The position numbers and the translations under genes were made by a program. From positions 310,001-374,000 of the forward strand of contig NZ_JARKMR010000002.1 in assembly GCF_029350975.1 (NCBI RefSeq): a stretch of 64,000 bases of DNA, in the 5' to 3' direction. The notes under the pieces are model-generated. The model saw only the letters and a list, made by a program, of their open reading frames with translations. It was not told the origin of the DNA and made no database searches. The DNA is from Maribacter zhoushanensis. GTDB lineage: Bacteria > Bacteroidota > Bacteroidia > Flavobacteriales > Flavobacteriaceae. Positions 61,043 to 64,000 of this stretch are shown here, one piece after another (the stretch's first letter is position 1; each line of letters starts with the position of its first letter).

Positions 61043-62125
61043 TTATGGCAAATCATAATCTAGACCAGAGTAAATACTCAATATTCCTATTAAAATATCA
61101 TTTGGCACCATTACAATACCATTGCTAACATAGGTAATAGTTACATTGTCTGATGGGAAGTATACGGTTGATGATCCATACCCATCAATACTACCGGCAT
61201 GACCAAATCCTTGTTTGTTATAGAATGCAGGAGAGTTTAGTCCAAATCCATAACCATCGACCATAGTTTTCATAAGACTCAATGAGTCTTCAGAAATTAG
61301 CTTACCATCGAATAAAGCTTGATAAAAGATATTTACTCCATTAGCAGAAGATACAATAGAACCAGTGCCTTGAAGTATGGTGTAATGTGTTTCTAAAATA
61401 GGTATCCATTTATCATTTTCAAGAGTATATGAAAAAGCTTCATTGTTTTCAGAATTGGTAACCCCTCCATTGTAAGTATCTATTAGATTTAAAGGAACGG
61501 CTATTCTATCATTTAAAGATTGTTCATATGTCTTGTTATCTAAATCTTCTATTATAAAGGATAATAAAACATAATTGGTATTTGAATACTCGTACTTATC
61601 ATTTGGTTCAAATATGGTTCCATTATCTATGAAATAGTCTATAAGTTCAGAGCGCGAGGCTGATTCAAAATTTCTTCCTAATTCGAATTCACCACTTGTA
61701 TAATTAAAAAGTCCGCTTCTATGTCTTAGTAAATGTTCAATAGTAATAATCTCGGCATTGGGTATTTCAGGAAAGTAGTTGTCAAGTTTAGTATCTAAGC
61801 TTAATTTGGCTTCATCAACTAGCTGCATAATCATTGTAGCAGTAAATGTTTTTGAAATGGAGCCTATTCTATATTTAGAGGCAGAATTGGCTGAAATCGA
61901 ATTTTCAACATCAATAAAACCAAAAGAAGTTTGATAGTCTTCTTTACCATCTTTGAAAATAGAAATACTGCCCATTCCTAAATTTTTCTCTTCAATTTTA
62001 GAAAAAAATAAGTCTAGTTTAGCACAATCAAAATCTTCGCCTAGCTCTTCTATTTCAGTAGTGCATGAAACGTTTAAAACAAATAAAAAGGATGTAAAAA
62101 TAGATTTGAAGTAATTTTTAATCAT
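61043..62125 (-). CDS. serine hydrolase of the beta-lactamase/AmpC family (lipoprotein)
   Basis: A 360-residue predicted lipoprotein (lipobox VLNVSC, Cys21). The penicillin-binding fold is marked by YRIGSISKTF (nucleophile Ser89 and Lys92), the Tyr-x-Asn motif in KYEYSNTNYVL (about 182-192) and the third motif GFGHAGSIDGYGS near 310. Family members are D-Ala-D-Ala carboxypeptidases, esterases or beta-lactamases; nothing here separates them. It is transcribed alone. A perfect inverted repeat covers its stop codon but has no T tract. Confidence 0.9.
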   Translation of the reverse strand: MIKNYFKSIFTSFLFVLNVSCTTEIEELGEDFDCAKLDLFFSKIEEKNLGMGSISIFKDGKEDYQTSFGFIDVENSISANSASKYRIGSISKTFTATMIMQLVDEAKLSLDTKLDNYFPEIPNAEIITIEHLLRHRSGLFNYTSGEFELGRNFESASRSELIDYFIDNGTIFEPNDKYEYSNTNYVLLSFIIEDLDNKTYEQSLNDRIAVPLNLIDTYNGGVTNSENNEAFSYTLENDKWIPILETHYTILQGTGSIVSSANGVNIFYQALFDGKLISEDSLSLMKTMVDGYGFGLNSPAFYNKQGFGHAGSIDGYGSSTVYFPSDNVTITYVSNGIVMVPNDILIGILSIYSGLDYDLP

Positions 62126-62326
62126 ATGTAAATGGTTGAATTAGTTAATGTTATGATGCCAAACTTCGACCATTAAAATACGCAAGGTTGTTAATGAAAC
62201 AATAATGAAAGTTAAATTTAAGGTAATTATGTAGGAGGAATTCTGTAGGAATATTATTTACAGAAATTAACTTTTTTTAAGATTTAGTAGAAAGATTTAT
62301 AGACTACATTTGCCGCCTTAAAATTG
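62126..62326. other. 5' part of the spacer before the NhaC-family gene
   Basis: AT-rich DNA between divergent genes, expected to hold both promoters. No exact TAnnTTTG box was noted. The SAM-riboswitch-like leader begins at its 3' end. Confidence 0.4.
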
Positions 62327-62450
62327 TTATCAAGAATCTCAAAAAAGGAGATAGCAACCTGCAATAACAAGCAAGGTGCTAAATAGATAAGCCAATAATT
62401 GGAACAAATGTTAATTCATTATCCATCTAGTGTTGCTATTCCTTTTTTAA
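62327..62450 (+). promoter_or_regulatory. SAM-riboswitch-like leader of the NhaC-family transporter gene
   Basis: The S-box core elements appear in order: TTATCAAGAA (62327-62336), a short P2 hairpin ATCTC/GAGAT, AGCAACCTGC (62353-62362), GCAAGGTGCTAAAT (62371-62384) and the closing GATAA (62386-62390), which pairs with the initial TTATC. P2 is much shorter than in classical SAM-I and lacks the GGAGGGA kink turn, closer to a SAM-I/IV-type variant. Then GTTGCTATTCCTTTTTT (62432-62448) is complementary to the aptamer core at 62341-62358, a likely expression platform. The transporter ATG is 15 bases further. Confidence 0.65.
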
Positions 62451-62464
62451 TAGAATAAAAAGAA

Positions 62465-63763
62465 ATGGAAGTTGCTAAAAAGATTATCCCAAAATTTTCT
62501 GCTTTAATACCCCTGTTCGTATTTGTATTTACTTTTTTAGGAGTAGGCATCTATCAGAATGATTTCTATGCTCTACCCGCTCCTATTGCAGTTATTATGG
62601 GTATTGTAGTTGCATTTATCATCTTTAGGGAATCTATTTCAAATAAAATAGAGACGCTCTTAAAAGGTTGTGGTGATGATAAGATATTGACAATGTGCCT
62701 TATTTACTTATTGGCAGGTGCTTTTGCGGCAATTACTAATGAAACAGGTAGTGTAGATGCCATAGTAAATCTTGGTTTAGACCTCATTGCTATACAATAC
62801 ATATACGTAGGTATTTTTATTATCGCCGGGTTCTTATCGGTCTCAACGGGAACTTCGGTTGGTGCAATAGTTGCTTTGGCACCTATTGTAGTAGGTTTTG
62901 CAGAAGAAAGTAATGCAGAGCTGGCTATACTTTGTGGTGCGTTATTGGGCGGTAGTATGTTTGGTGATAATTTATCCGTAATATCAGATACCACCATAGC
63001 GGCAACACAATCTTTAGGTTGTAAAATGAGCGATAAATTTAAACAGAATATTAAAATAGCCGTACCAGCTGCAGTATTTACCACCGCAATATTAATTTTT
63101 CAAGGATTGGGATTAGAGTCCGCCGTATCTGAAAACACTATCTATAACTATGATATTGTAAAGATTTTACCCTATGTATTAGTAATTGTTCTGTCAATTG
63201 TAGGGATTAATGTATTTGTAAACCTTTTGCTAGGTTCTTTAGCAGCAGTTGCATTAGGTATTGTTTATGGAGACTTCACGCTAATTGAATCTGCTAAAAT
63301 TGCTTATGCGGGATTTACCAATATGACAGAAATATTTCTTTTGTCTTTGTTGACCGGCGGGCTGGCAGCCTTAGTAGCAAGAAATGGCGGTATAGAATTT
63401 ATATTGGTCAATATTAGAAGGCTGATTAAAAATAAGAAATCCGCACAATTTGGTATAGCCACTTTGGTGAGTACAATTAACATGGCAATTGCCAATAATA
63501 CCGTGTCAATTATAATTGCCGGTCCTATTGCAAAAACTATAAATGACGAGTACTATTTAGATAATAAGAAAACTGCTTCGATCTTAGATATTTTTGCTTG
63601 TATTTTTCAAGGTCTATTACCTTATGGCGCACAAGTTTTAATGATTTTAAGTTTCTCTAAAGGGAAAATAGATTATTTAGATTTGGTAAGTAATACTTGG
63701 TATTTATTGCTTTTGTTTATCTATACGTTACTATTTATTGGATTAAGACCATTACGAGGGTAA
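62465..63763 (+). CDS. NhaC-family transporter, predicted methionine transporter (MetT-like)
   Basis: A 432-residue membrane protein with about 11-12 helices of the NhaC/IT superfamily. Characteristic segments are AGAFAAITNETGSVDAIVNLGL, FLSVSTGTSVGAIVALAPI, LCGALLGGSMFGDNLSVISDTTIAATQSLGC and NMAIANNTVSIIIAGPIAKTI, the last two holding the discontinuous-helix polar residues. Family members exchange Na+ for H+, malate/lactate or amino acids. Predicted methionine transporters (MetT) are NhaC-type and under S-box control, and the SAM-aptamer-like leader here argues for methionine. Sequence alone would only support NhaC family. Confidence 0.88.
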   Translation: MEVAKKIIPKFSALIPLFVFVFTFLGVGIYQNDFYALPAPIAVIMGIVVAFIIFRESISNKIETLLKGCGDDKILTMCLIYLLAGAFAAITNETGSVDAIVNLGLDLIAIQYIYVGIFIIAGFLSVSTGTSVGAIVALAPIVVGFAEESNAELAILCGALLGGSMFGDNLSVISDTTIAATQSLGCKMSDKFKQNIKIAVPAAVFTTAILIFQGLGLESAVSENTIYNYDIVKILPYVLVIVLSIVGINVFVNLLLGSLAAVALGIVYGDFTLIESAKIAYAGFTNMTEIFLLSLLTGGLAALVARNGGIEFILVNIRRLIKNKKSAQFGIATLVSTINMAIANNTVSIIIAGPIAKTINDEYYLDNKKTASILDIFACIFQGLLPYGAQVLMILSFSKGKIDYLDLVSNTWYLLLLFIYTLLFIGLRPLRG

Positions 63764-63885
63764 TAATATTTTTTGATGAGATTTTTCCCAATTGTATTCT
63801 ATATATTCTGTAATAGGGTATAATCAAGATTTGAATGCTTTAAGTATTATCTTGAGGTATTTTACTTTAGAGTATCTTGCAATTA

Positions 63886-64000
63886 ATGGCTTCAATCGTT
63901 AATATTGGGGTATCAGGCTTTACAAAAGATCTTATTCATAATATCAAAGAATGGCAGAAGAACCATCGGTTTGCGAAGAGAGCGTTTATAATAACATTTA
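63886..64000 (+). CDS. possible start of a gene running off the window
   Basis: From ATG at 63886 the frame is open to the end of the window (38 codons, beginning MASIVNIGVSGFTKDLIHN). The residues are plausible for a protein but too few to identify. It could also be a chance frame. Confidence 0.3.
   Translation, partial: MASIVNIGVSGFTKDLIHNIKEWQKNHRFAKRAFIITF

Noticed and set aside
61037-61063. Perfect inverted repeat TCTAGATTATG/CATAATCTAGA as a terminator
   Set aside because: It overlaps the last codons of the beta-lactamase-family gene and no T tract follows on either strand, so it was not called a terminator.
1-64000. CRISPR arrays, tRNA or rRNA genes, transposases, prophage genes
   Set aside because: Looked for regularly spaced repeats, tRNA-like T-loop and anticodon arms, rRNA segments and transposase motifs; nothing convincing was seen. 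Reading by eye can miss a tRNA, so tRNAscan-SE and cmscan would settle it.

Overview
The window looks like a stretch of a Flavobacteriaceae (Bacteroidota) chromosome. It is AT-rich. Several genes carry the Bacteroidota promoter signature (-7 box TAnnTTTG, sometimes with a -33 TTTG), and lipoproteins, a TonB-dependent receptor with a carboxypeptidase-regulatory N-terminus, and a Lacal_2735-type small protein are present. I saw no rRNA, tRNA, CRISPR array, transposase or phage structural gene.

Layout. 0.1-3.1 kb: small housekeeping and unknown genes (cold-shock protein, three uncharacterised proteins) separated by strong hairpin terminators, two of them identical. 3.2-8.8 kb: one isolated 1621-residue STAND-type protein (Mrr-like nuclease domain, NACHT ATPase, long C-terminal sensor region), a strong anti-phage defence candidate flanked by gene-free DNA. 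9.1-11 kb: a DUF1338 (2-oxoadipate dioxygenase type) enzyme divergent from a LysR regulator. 11.1-19.8 kb: two about 92 % identical copies of a CHAT-like/DUF6642-like gene bracket two stand-alone periplasmic proteins and a translationally coupled seven-gene operon: lemA, glycosyltransferase, membrane protein, zinc-binding protein, glycosyltransferase, lipoprotein, GT-B protein. 19.9-23.6 kb: operon for an ornithine-cyclodeaminase-family protein, threonine synthase and a homoserine kinase-like enzyme, with a likely transcription attenuator in its leader. 23.7-26.3 kb: a degenerate ThiE paralogue and two Cys/His peptidase-like secreted proteins. 26.7-30.9 kb: FNT channel, small membrane protein, flavodoxin-like reductase, pyruvate oxidase. 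31-35 kb: a four-gene NAD/ADP-ribose operon (deoxyribosyltransferase-like, NAMPT, NADAR, PRPP-synthetase-like) downstream of a NrtR-type Nudix regulator, with two palindromic operators at its promoter. 36.9-40.5 kb: thiamine operon under a TPP riboswitch (thiS, a thiE-like gene, thiE with a frameshift, thiG, thiH) without thiC. 40.5-43.1 kb: FAD oxidoreductase, two DoxX-like proteins, a Lacal_2735 protein, and a ThiE-paralogue pseudogene. 43.2-48.6 kb: a large S9 peptidase fusion, DUF5995, DUF1080. 48.9-57.4 kb: a Zur-type metal region (folE, MerC-like protein, zur, small His/Cys-rich protein, ABC ATPase, TonB receptor, two DUF3526-like permeases). 57.6-61 kb: TPR histidine kinase, response regulator, SPOR protein. 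61-63.8 kb: beta-lactamase-family lipoprotein and an NhaC-family transporter preceded by a SAM-riboswitch-like RNA, so probably a methionine transporter.

The most promising leads for new biology are the nuclease-NACHT protein, the lemA/glycosyltransferase operon framed by duplicated CHAT-like genes, the NADAR/NAMPT/Prs operon, and the SAM-aptamer-like leader with its unusual expression platform. The ThiE family in this window shows one frameshifted active-type copy, one copy that has lost key residues, and one dead remnant.
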